Under the pieces are notes generated by a model. That model had not been told where the DNA came from. It did not search any database and saw only the letters and a list, made by a program, of their open reading frames with translations. Position numbers and translations under genes: made by a program. Positions 37,201-49,200 of a stretch of 64,000 bases of DNA are shown one piece after another. The DNA comes from Dermacentor variabilis (lineage: Eukaryota > Arthropoda > Arachnida > Ixodida > Ixodidae), in contig NC_134572.1 of NCBI RefSeq assembly GCF_050947875.1, positions 129,254,105-129,318,104 of the forward strand, in the 5' to 3' direction. Positions within the stretch are counted from its first letter, which is position 1, and every line of letters starts with the position of its first letter.

Positions 37201-40200
37201 TGTACCGGGAAAACTTACGATCTGAAGCAACTAAAAAAATTTGACCGACTCAACTACTGTTGACATCTTTTTATAACTTCTTGTCCGTAGAGCACCATGT
37301 ACAGCAGAACCTTGTTGACATGTTCCTGTTTCGTACGTTTGCGTAATGCGAAGCCTTGTGCGGATCGTTGCAGCACGAGACGCCGAGGCCCATCCAGCTG
37401 GTGGTGCTCCAGTGGAATGAGATGAGTTTTCTTGTTTTCCTTTGCATGTTGTTTTAAGAGGATCATGAGAAACCAAAATGAAATCGAGCTGGTGGGCAAC
37501 GCCAGATGGCGCCAACGTGAAATGTGATGCCCACATTGCACCGCCTGCAGCAGGGAACGGCGGCTCATTTAGATTATCAGCTGCTAAAAGCATGCAGTAC
37601 GCTACCAATGGCACTACCTACGCACCACGATAGGCGAAGATGCTTATCGTAATAGGTTTGGCGGTGATAGCTGCAAACGCTGCGCGCGACGACCCGGGCG
37701 GACATCTTCTGGTACAGTCAACGACTGAATTTTCAGACGCCCACATGCCTGATATTTCGGACGTCTTCGCGGCACCGCCACGAGCCCCATAGAATCAATG
37801 TATAAAGACATCTGAAGTTTCGGATGCTCGAACCCCCCGCCGTCCAATTTTCCGGACTTTTTGACGCGACGGAAGGTCCTTTGGCTCCTCGCGCAGCGGC
37901 CTTGCGCAGGAAATCGACTTGCAGCTGAAGCATATCACCGCTTTGAACCACAACTAGCCAAATCTAGCCGTCACACACTGATTTGGTCTGGCCACGCTGG
38001 CTCTGTTCATCGCCGCACTTCCGCTTCCGCCTTCGGCGGAGTTTCCGGAGCGGCGCCATTTCATTTGTTTACGTAGGCCACGTTTTGGCTAGCGTGGTGT
38101 GTGGTTGTGCAGTTGTGTCAAGTGTGCTCTGCGACGCTAGGCCTAGGTGCTTCGACGCTCGTCTGCGAACTCCACTGTTCGCAACTTGAGGATTTCGCTT
38201 GCCTTCGATGGCCGCCACTCCGTCTTCGTCATCCTCGCCGATGGCATCGAAGCGCGGAAAGCAGTACCGTCGGTTATTGATGGAGAAGAAAGCCGCCATT
38301 ATTAAGCAAGTCGTGAGCGGCCCATCGCAGGCTGACGTGAGCAAAGAGTTCGGCATGGAGCAAGGAGTCAGGTTGTGGGGGATTCAGAAGACTCCGATGT
38401 TGAAGATGAGGAGCCAATGCCTGCGCCGCCTACAAGTGCCGAGTTGACGGGAGCACTGTTGACTCTTTCATCGGTGTACAGTGCTGACATGACCCTTGCT
38501 CAGATCGAGGTGAATATGATCGCATGCAACTGGAACGCCGTCCAAACAACAATCAACAAGTTCTTCAAGCCACTGCAGCAATAATACCGGCTGCCCGACG
38601 AAGCACATGTACATAATAAACCGGCAGTTGGCTGCATACAGAGTTTTTGAATGCGTTTTCTTTATATCCTTTTCACTGATGCTTTGGCAGGGTTTCGGAA
38701 ACCCGGTACTTCGCCCTTTACCTCTAGATCCGAGACAAAAAGAAAAAAAGTGCGGTTTTTGCATGCATTCATTTTTTCTGACTGCCTGAATTTTCTGACG
38801 TTTTTACGTTCCCTAGAGGGTCCGAAAAATCGGTCGTTGACTGTATACCAGAATAACAAACTGTGTGCACCGTCGTTTTCACATGCAACAGGCAGCTATA
38901 TACTGTCCTCTGTCGCACGCACCTCGCACATTTTCTCGTTTACATGGGATCTAGCAGCCGGAAAACGTATCATACGATCACAGTTTGGCGGCATACTGAA
39001 CACTGATGCCAAAAAATCATATTTTCTGGGAACATATGAATGATATGAATGCTCGTAGCTCTATTGGGTCATTTTTTGTTTTTTCAATGGCAAACAACGG
39101 CACCAGGAAAACTTACGTAACAGGAACATGTCAACAAGGCTCTGCTGTACATGGTGTTCTACGGACAAGAAGTTATAAAAAGCTAAATACTTTGTTATAT
39201 CAAGAATTTCGTTGAAGTTCATTATATCGAGGTAAGCTGTACATGTGAGCAGCACAAAAGTACGTGACTTACGATTACACCAAATTATGTTGACACATAC
39301 TACCTTTTTCTTTCATCTGTGACACAGTAATATTTGTTTGTGAATGCAAGCAGTGAGAGGAGTCTCGATAGCCCTAATAGCGTTGCCAGCTATGTATGAA
39401 ACAGAGTATAATTGGGACTGATTTGGACCAAAAGTTGAGGGCTCAGTAGAACTACCAGGCACGTCTCACTCACAGGATGCTGTTGCGGCATAGCGGGTAG
39501 AAGAGACGCCTGGGACATGACAGGTGCCGGTGCTCCAATGCTGTCATCAGGTGGGCCTGAGAGTACGTCGGCCTTGAGGCGCTCAAAGTCCACGTCACTC
39601 AGCAGGGATGCCGTCGCAGCCTCTCCGCTCTGCTTTCGCTGCTCCCTCTTCTCCTGCTCCACCAGGTCCTCTAGGAGCAAGGGCTGCTCTTGCAGCAGCA
39701 AAGGCCGCTGTTCGCCGGGCGGCCCACTCAGACTTCCACCCATGGCCACCGCCGCAACGGGCACACCGGCTCCTGGGGGACGCATGCCCGCTAAGGAACC
39801 TCTCAGGTGGCTCATGGCCACCCCTGGCATGGCTTGGGCCATCATGCGAACGCCTGGCAATGCACCAGAGCCACCCGTGTAAGGCGGTGGTGGTCGCATC
39901 CCACGGAGACCCAGGTGCTGCGCCGACATTGTGAAGGAAGCTGTAGGCACCACATTCATAGGTGGCCGATTCTCAAACACGGGCATTTTGGGAATCTGCT
40001 GTGGCTGCTGCTGCTGCTGACGCTGACGCTGTATGAGTTGCTGCTGCTGTCCTTGCTGCTGCTGCTGTTCTTGCTGCTGTGCTAGCGCAGGTTGATGTTG
40101 GTTTGAAACATTACCTTCTGCTGAAAACGTTGAAAAGCCCAAACTCGTCGGTTTGCGGTCTTCCATCTTCCGCCCCTCTTCCTTGACCGTGGGTTCCTGC

Positions 40201-43200
40201 TTAACGCCCCCACCTTCCTGAGGCATGGCTCCATCTTCGTCTTTGGTGTCCGTTTCCTGACGCCCGACTTCATCCAGGTCGTCTTCTTTGTCGTCCAGAT
40301 CAAGGTGCTCATCGAGGATATTGCTCTTTTCGCCTTCTCCTACAAAGGCCCGATCCAGCTCCGGGTCAGCATACTCAAGTATGTTGAAATCGTTTCCAAG
40401 ACCTGATTATAAAAAAAGACAAAAACAAAACAGGAGATTACCAAAACTTGCAAGGCAAGCGGTGCTTATTTCTAAAGGCTTGCTATCCAAGCTGAACTGT
40501 GCAACAGTCACAATGCCAAAGTCACAAATCCTAATAAAGACCTTGTGCACGGACAAGAAACAGGGCTCCTTTTTCTCCAAAGCAAAGCAGCAGGATCAGG
40601 AGAAAGAAACATGGAGCTTCACATCTTCGGCCACTGAAAGTCTGCCCTGTACAACTACTATAAGTTTCATAAACAACCAATAGGCATTACACTCGAGCTT
40701 CATTACAAAGAAGTCGCAACCAACATGAAGATACCTTCATTATTCCGGTGTACGTTCCAAACATATATTCATTAGACATTGCCATTTGCAAGAAAAATTT
40801 TAGATTTACTTTGTTACATCCAATAATATTTTGTATTTTTTTGCAAATAACCTGCAGCAGGAATTTAAAAATTTAACAGTGAAGTTGGGGTGAGGGTTAT
40901 AGGCGAATTTCACCTGGAGGTGTGGCTCAATGCCCTGCTGTGAAGCCACGCCTCAAGGCAGAAATCTCCGCCACCCAAAGTTTCACCTCCTAAGGAACCC
41001 CACCCCTTCCCCACCTACAAGTGTTGAAGCTCTCTATTCATGGTCGCCCACTTTCCTCCTCTTTTCACCTCGCCATTTTGAGTTTTGACTTTGTTAGTAG
41101 CAGATTGTGCATGCGGCACCATGCGACCCAGAACTCAGCTCAAGGTTATCAGCATCGCTGAAGAGATGGGGAACAGAGTCACTGGCTGGCGGCATGATGT
41201 GGACAAGTCACGCTTCTGGAAATGGAAACTGCTTTTACAATGTTTGAGCATTGTTGTATGCATTTATTTTCGCAGGTTATAAGTGTAGACTTCTTTTTCT
41301 TTCTTTTCTTCCCGGGATGTGACAATTTGTATGCCTTCGCAGCAACATCACATGCCCTGTAGAGCCAATGTATTGACCCTTTTTGCAAAGCAGTTTGCTC
41401 TAGAGAAACAAAATGGCACTTTCGGCGGCGCGCTGCACGTTGCCTCAGCGAATATGCATAAAAACGAAATCATTACCTCTTTTGCCCTGCTTCTGTGCAA
41501 CCAGCTGTCGGATATACAACTGGGTTTTCACTAACGCACTGTGCTCCATACATGCTGCAAAATGTGGAACAGTGGAGACAAGACGTGTGCAGTAGTTGGC
41601 TGCAAAAATTGTGACTGGTATATTAAGGAGTGGAATAAATTTGTGCATCCAAGTTCACGAATCACTGAAACATAAGGACCGCCTGTGCTGCCAGTTCTTT
41701 GTGATGCACGACTTTCCTCGAGGATTAAAAAAAAAACCTTCACTTATCCGCCATCGTTGTTTCACTAACCTCCTCAAAAGGGACTCCAACCCCGGAACGT
41801 CTGCACAAGTGAGTACCGCTGGTTATACAGAGACAAAGGGAATAGCGCCGTTTCTTGGCATATAGCAAGTTTCTCTCACGTTATTTACTCCCCTCCACCC
41901 CAAATCACACGCAAACTTATGGCCACTCTATCGCCAACGTATCAACAATACGTGAACAGGCGCATATTTGAATCAATGCACCGAGGCATGGGTGACGGTG
42001 ACTACACCGGCAAAACACTAACGTTCAAAGCTGAACGTTTCGTGACGGTCCACAGAGTAAACCAGTGACTAGCGATAATTAACACTGGTACTGATTCAAT
42101 TCATAAGCGGAAAGTTAGCATAGCTTGGAATACATATTTAGCCTGGCTTTTAGTACAAGCACCGTATAAACTGCTCACTCCATTTGGACAAAGCGTAATT
42201 AGCTCCGAAAGCACTTACAGTCGAACCCAGCTATATCGAACTCGCAAAAAAACGCCTATCAGTTCGATATAGAGCATAATTCGATATAAGCCTGCTAAAT
42301 AATTGGATGTCATAAAAGCACATACCATTTATAAAATCACTTTATTGATTAATAATAATAATATTTGGGGTTTTACGTGCCAAAACCACTTTCTGATTAT
42401 GAGGCACGCCGTAGTGGAGGACTCCGGAAATTTTGACCACCTGGGGTTCTTTAACGTGCACCTAAATCTAAGCACACGGGTGTTTTCGCATTTCGCCCCC
42501 ATCGAAATGCGGCCGCCATGGCCGGGATTCGATCCCGCGAGCTCGTGCTCAGCAGCCCAACACCATAGCCACTGAGCAACCACGGCGGGTACTTTATTGA
42601 TTAAACTAGCTTAGTTTCGCACGAAATAGTCCTGCATTTTCTTCTGCTCTGGCAATTTCACTGCCTGCGACGCACGCACTTTTTCACATTAAGGAGTCGG
42701 AGCAGCTGAGGCCGCAACTTTCCGCATTCGCGCAGAAGCACCGGACTAGTGCGAGTGCACCAATCACTTCGGAGAACGTGGGCCAAGGACCGTCGTTGCT
42801 TTCCTCATTGTGCCCACTTTCACTTGTGCTCGGTACAATGTTGGCAATGTAGTCTTCGTTTTCGGGCTCTCCCGTGGTCGCGACACATCATTTGCGCTCA
42901 CAAACTCATCCACCGTTGATTCGTCAACAGCTTCCGGAAATTCTGACAGTTCGCTCCAAACTTCGGCAACACTGGCAACGGCTTCGTCGCATTCATCAAA
43001 ATTTACGGTCATCACCGAGCACGCGGAAGTCTGCACGGCTTAAGCAATTTCAGATTAACCACTCGTACACGGCCGTGCGTACGGGTCGGGCGCCACGGGC
43101 ACCGGTCGCGAGTTTGGACGCTTTAGCTCTAATCTCTCCCTTATTCTTCAAGATCGTGCCGAGAGTGCTCCTCGGAATCTTGTGCTCTGTGGGGACATCC

Positions 43201-46200
43201 GACTTCTCACCGCGTTCGACACGATTTATGATTGCGAGCTTCACGACGAAAGGCAAATTCTTTCGCTTCATCACGGCAACACTGCGAGAGAAGGCCTACA
43301 AAGCGCATGCAAAAACAGCGAGACAAGTCGCACTTTCGCCATCTTGTATGACGAGGGCACAAGAGCATCTGATTGGCTGTCTGAGCAAGCGCTGTGGGCA
43401 GGCCAGGATAATTTTTTGCAGGGGGGGTGCCGACGGCTCCGTCCGAGGCAGCGCGGTCGGGCGCGGTCACGGTAGGGAGAGCGGTTGGATGGAGCCGCGC
43501 AGCCGGGTTTTCTCCGCCACCGCGAGGGAAAGCCAACTTCCGGGGGCACTTTCCGCCGCTTGACGTTCGATATATCGGGTGTCACTGCTATTTTTGTTCG
43601 ATGTAAGCGTGATTTTTGCGATATATACTCATTGTAACTATATCGTGTCCAGAAATTGTTCGATATATAGAATAATTCGATGTAAACGGGTTCGATATAG
43701 TCGGGTTCGACTGTACATGTCCTGTGAAGCTGTGGGTAAAGCTTTGCGTGTTGCCCACGCAGTCACCGTCTACGATATCCGCCAAAACAGAGGTTTGCGA
43801 GGTCACACCGGCGTCATGTACATCCATTGTAAACACAGAAATAACAGAGGCAGCCGAGGCAGGCAATGGACGTATCACCACGTGATCAAACATGACAGTG
43901 CCCACAGGATCACCATGAAAAGGGTCAACAAGGACGTCTGAAATTGTGGACGCTGAAACTCTTTGCTGTCTGATTATTTCTTCTTTCTTTCTTTTTTTAC
44001 TCTTTTTTTTTTTTACTTTTTGCGGTGACAACAGGTTCGAAATGACATTAATTGAAGCCACCAGCACCGCCACTTTCATTATCTCACAGCCTCAAACTAG
44101 TGCTTTCACACACAGATCCGCTGACAGCCTTAGCCAATTGTAGCCACTGCAGCTATTTGTGTTTGGCCACGCGATGTTTGGTGCGTGGTCATATGATCAT
44201 TTTGTACTGTCGTGCACTCTGCAACACTAGGCCTAGTCGCTTCGATGTTCACTGCAGTTGTGGATGTGGCAATCTGAGCCCTTGAGGACAGCAGATGACA
44301 AGCATTCGTTTTTAGCCCTTCCCAATTTTTCACACGCCGGAGTGGCTTAGCAGCTATGGTGTTGCGCTGCTAAGCTCAAGGTCGCGGGATCAAATCCCTG
44401 TCATGATGGCCGCATTTCGATGGGGGCGAAATGGAAAAAAGCCCATGTCCCGTGCTCCAGGGGCACGTTAAAGATCCGCTGGTGGTCAAAACTAAACCGC
44501 AGTCCCTCACTAAGGCGTGCCTCATAATCAAATAGTGGTTTTGGCACGTAAAATCCCTGAATTCTCCAATTTTTCTGACATTTTCGCGGCCCAATGGGAG
44601 TTGAAAAAATTGGACGTTAACTGCAATTGGAGTGCAATTGGATTACACGAGGAGGCAGGTTACAGTCGCCGACCATTTATTCGGGCCTCATGGGGACTGC
44701 GGAAATGTCCAAATAAACAGGTGTCCGAAAAAGCAGATTAAAGAAAAAAGAAGAAATCCTTTATTTCCACGCACTTATTCGGGCTCGGCGGTAGGCTTGA
44801 AGAGATCGTGAATGCGCCGTGGCACGCTGTTCCGTTTACGTGCAATCAGATAAGCCTGAATCCCGGAGAAGATCGTACGGTCACTAGAGGCGGCTGAAAG
44901 CACAGTCACTGTTTGTGCACGCTTCTAATGCGACGGCAGCGTAGCACATGGTGCGTCATCTTCCGACTCAGAGTCATCGTCCAGCAGTGCAGCAGAAACC
45001 TGAGCACATTCTATTGAATTTTATTCAGCAGAATGTTTCTCCCTCTATCTTTCTGGAGTGCCTGGGGAGGTTAAAAAATGCAATAGAAGGCTCATTGAGT
45101 ATTAAAAAAATTATGGGGTTTTACGTGCCAAAACCACTTTCTGATTATGAGGCACGCCGTAGTGGAGGGCTCCGGAAATTTCGACCACCTGAGGTTCTTT
45201 AATGTGAACATAAATCTAAGGACATGGGTGTTTTCGCATCGAACCCCCATCGAAATGCGACCGCCGAGGCCGGGATATCTCATTGAGTATTGACTGCATA
45301 GCTAAATGAGTGCTGAAGCTCGTGACAGTCTTGCTCTTTGTTTTTTTTTTCACAACACAAATTTTTTGGAGTGTCATTTTTTATGTTACCTTCGCATCAA
45401 GCACACTTTCAAGGCAGACAAATAGCCATATCATAAATTTATAAGAAGTCAAGATATGAAAGCGAGACTGTCACGACCTGCACTGTAGCCCAAGGAACGT
45501 GAAAGAAAAATGGAGCCAGAATATGCTAAATGGTAACAAAGAAATCGGCTCCAGAAACTGAGCACGAAGGCAAAAAAAAAAAGACTGTTTTGAGAAAACG
45601 GCTCTCAAAATTTCACCTTCACTTCAGTTTTCTAAATGGCCCCAAATTTGTTGTCTTTGGGGTGTTTTGTGGGACGTGGGGCTTGTATATGTGGCCTCTG
45701 GTCCGGTGTGCCTTTGCGCCCCCCCCCCCCCCTTTATTTTTGCATGGCATTTTTCGCTGCTGCTCTACGAAGAGCATGGTGCCTGGGTTTCAAACCAAGT
45801 GAAGTGCAGAACTATGTGTGGACATGAATACAGTTCCAGTGTTGTACCTGCAGGCTGCCTCATTGATAGCAGTCTCCAGTACAATTAGTGAGGCATTTTT
45901 TTTCTTTTTGTAGAATCGACCATGTTACTGAATGAAGGCCCCGAGTCTCAGCAGCCTTCCAAGTCATCTTCCCTTGACAGTGCCTGTGGAATTTAGGATC
46001 AGAGAGCCAGTGATAGATATGCAGCTGCTAGATGCTTTCCAGAATTTTACTTTTGTATGATGCCTTAGTACCTTAGTAACTTGCGATTCGCTGATGATAT
46101 TGCCTTGCTTCGTAACTCAGGGGACCAACAGCAACGCATGCTCACTGACCTGGAGAGGCAAAGCCGAAGGTTGGGTCTAAAAATTAATCTGCAGAAAACT

Positions 46201-49200
46201 AAAGTAATGTTTAACAGTCTCGGAAGAGAACAGCAGTTTACGATAGGTAGTGAGGCACTGGAAGTGGTAAGGGAATACATCTACTTAGGACAGGTAGTGA
46301 CTGCAGATCCGGATCATGAGACTGAAATAATCAAAAGAATAAGAATGGGCTGGGGTGCGTTTGGCAGGCATTCTCAGATCATGAACAGCAGATTGCCATT
46401 ATCCCTCAAGAGAAAGGTTTATAACAGCTGTGTCTTACCAGTACTCACGTACAGGGCAGAAACCTGGAGGCTTACGAAAAGGGTTTACTTAAATTGAGGA
46501 CGACGCAACGAGCTATGGAAAGAAGAATGATAGGTGTAATGTTAAGGGATAAGAAAAGGGCAGATTGGGTTAGGGAACAAACGCGAGTTAATGATATCTT
46601 AGTTGAAATCAAGAAAAAGAAATGGGTATGGGCAGGACACAGAATGAGGAGGGAAGATAACTGATGGTCATTAAGAGTTACCGAATGGATTCCAAGGGAA
46701 GAGAAGCGTAGCAGAGGGCGGCAGAAAGTTAGGTGGGCGGATGAGATTAAGAAGTTTGCAGGGACAACATGGCCACAATTAGTACATGACCGGGGTAGTT
46801 GGAGAAGTATGGGAGAGGCCTTTGCCTTGCAGTGGGCGTAACCAGGCTGATGATGGTGATGATGATGATGATGATGCCTCGATCACTTCTGCAGCCAGGT
46901 GTCTGTGCCAGCCCAAGGGGCCTAGTGAACAGAGCTCACAATGAGCTTCTCTTTATGAAAGGGTAGTACAATAGATATTGTTACAAGATATTGTGACAAT
47001 ATGATAATAGAGTAAACGCACAATGTGCTTGGTTGCGGGTCTGAGGTGCTGATGTGCGAAATGCCTTGCCGCAGATACAAGGAGTCGACGCTCAATGTGC
47101 TTAGTCGCACAGTCCGAGGTGCAGACGCGCGAAATGCCTAGCCGCGCAGTCCGAGGTGCCGACGCGCGAAATGCCTAGACGTGGGCTCGAGGAGGCAACA
47201 CTCGATGTACTTAATCACTCAGTCAGAGGTGCCAATGCATAAACTGCTTAGGCGAGGGTCCGAGATGTCCACACGCGATGTGCTTGATTGCCGAGTCGGA
47301 TATTCCTATGCACAAAATGCTTAGCCACAAGCCCGAGGATTGCGTGCGCAATGAGCTTGGTCACAAATTACTAAACACCACGTGCTGAAAGGCATAGCCG
47401 CGTGTCCCAAGGATTCTGTGCGTGAATATTGGTTGCAATGTTCGTGTCGCCGATGCTCGGTATGCTTAGCCACGGGTCTGAGATGTCCACAAATGTAGGG
47501 ATCGGCCACGCTACTGCTATGTTCACATAGTGCCTGTTTTGATACGTCGAGATTACGGCGAGTGGAGACACTCGCAAGGTGCAAAGAACCGAGCAGACAA
47601 CGCGTACGCCAGACCAATGGCAAACTGCACTAGAGTCACATGGTGGGCGCGGCCAATCGCAGACTCCGGCACGATTTTCAATTTTTTGCTTTTTGTGTGC
47701 TTATTTCTGAATAGAGGAGATAGCTGAAGCAGCAAATTCGAAGACGGAGAAATGCACTTTTCAACGAGACCAAGATGGCAGCGCTCGGTCACGCCGTTCC
47801 GGAGATACTGTGGCTTGAAAAACGCTGTTCTTTCTTGATTTCAGTGAAATTTTTCGCCACCTTGGCTGATAAAACATTTTTTTAGAGTACTTCAACGTGG
47901 TTTACAGCGATGATATTTTGGAATCAGATAGAAAAGAAGTTATGGAAACAGAAAATCTAGTTTAAAAAAAAAATTGATTTTCTGGCCATATTTCGCTATG
48001 TGATAGCCGCGTCTTTAAAGCTACAATTAGCATCCAGCTCACCCAGAAGTTCGTCGTCATCCAGGTCGTCCTCCATGTCAGCCCCCCCATCATCTTGGTC
48101 TTCAGCACCCTGGGCCTCAACTTCTTTCACCAAGTCCCCCGCAGTCTTCTTCTTTGCCGGCTGGGATTCCAGGCTCTCCGAGCGAGCATTGGCACCAGCA
48201 GCAGCTGAAGCAGCAACAGCAGTTGCTGCAGCATCAGTGCTACTGCCAGCTGGGGCAGGTCGCTGCTGTTGCTGCTGTTGGTGCTGCTGCTGCTGTTGCT
48301 GCTGCTGCTGTTGTTGAGAGGGCTGCTGGGGTGGCTCTGGCATACCACCCTGACCAGGCTGGCCTTCTCCCGATGTAATGCTGCCCACCAAGCTCTGCTG
48401 TGAAGTGCCCTGTGCAGGGAAGGCGCTGCTCTGGATCATGTTCCCTTCCTTGGACAACAGAGCACCATCTGGAAATCCACTGGATGGTGGCAGTTGCTGC
48501 CTGAACATCGCTGGCCTTGGCCCTGTAATGAGAGCAGCCAATTTCAGTTGCAACAGAAGGCGCCAGACAATCAGGCTGAATCTTACTGTACTGATTAAAG
48601 GTTCCTTAAAGGGATCCTCCAGTGATACCATAAACATTCCAGGATTTAAAGCTGATCGTGTTCTCCTATGTGTAAACAAATGCCACCTTTCTTTTTCAGC
48701 ACCAACAAACTTTTTAAAAAGTTGTATAAGTTCTTTACGGTGTTGGATATGAAACTTGACACCATATCGCTAGGCTGGCACAATATGGACTGCCAGAAAA
48801 AGCAAATGCTGCATAGTGAGTCAGAGGCCTAAATGTACCAAATAAATTTTTAAATGAGAGGGAAAGCCCGTAGAACACAAGCACCAACAAAATATCTAGC
48901 GTTAGCCGTGCGCCATTCTACTTACTGTACCTAACAACTGTGAATAGTGACATAACGAGAAGCTAATACAGCGAAACTTTGTTACTACGAACTTTTCAGA
49001 AATCCCCTCCTGACTTCTTATAGTTTCAATGTAGAAATATTTCAGTACTACGAACTTCGGAGTACCGAAGTTTTCAGAATAACTATCGTTATTCAGCTTC
49101 CCTGTGATGTTAACAACTCCTCAGTACTACGAACTATTCAAAAATCTGGTGATTCTTAGATTTCCGTGTATTCTTCATGGCAGCCGAAATAGGAGGCTAG

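Larger units (their letters stand above)
37090..39239. mobile_element. Tigger/MITE-like element with long subterminal inverted repeats
   Basis: TA at 37088-37089 and 39240-39241. The left end CAGTGAAATTTCATTATACTG is inverted at the right as ttcattatatcgaggtaagctg. A second inverted pair lies inside: 37262-37345 (ttataacttcttgtccgtag and following) against 39105-39185. About 1 kb of own sequence; the rest is the insertion 37715-38843. Same family as 20293-25323 (cttttttataacttcttgtcc is shared with about 22230). Confidence 0.65.
36592..39473 (-). other. Intron between exons 5 and 6
   Basis: Almost wholly occupied by the element 37090-39239 and its insertion 37715-38843. The flanks 36592-37089 and 39240-39473 have nothing recognised. 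Confidence 0.6.
42218..43713 (-). mobile_element. Internally deleted Tigger element with SINE insertion
   Basis: TA-flanked (42216-42217, 43714-43715). The left end CAGTCGAACCCAGCTATATC mirrors the right end gatatagtcgggttcgactg, with tcgatata-rich subterminal arrays at both ends. Minus-strand coding remnants at 42764-43274. Contains a Ruka SINE at 42353-42590. Without the SINE and one duplication copy, about 1.24 kb. Confidence 0.82.
40403..48042 (-). other. 7.6-kb intron between exons 4 and 5
   Basis: Holds the elements from 40877 to 47500 listed separately. 40403-40876, 43716-44321, 45292-46071 and 47501-48042 have no recognised gene. Confidence 0.65.

Noticed and set aside
37154..37259. 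A short MITE nested at the left of 37090-39239 (CAGTAGAACC..CAACTACTG)
   Set aside because: The ends look inverted but the right flank is TT, not TA, so it could not be bounded.
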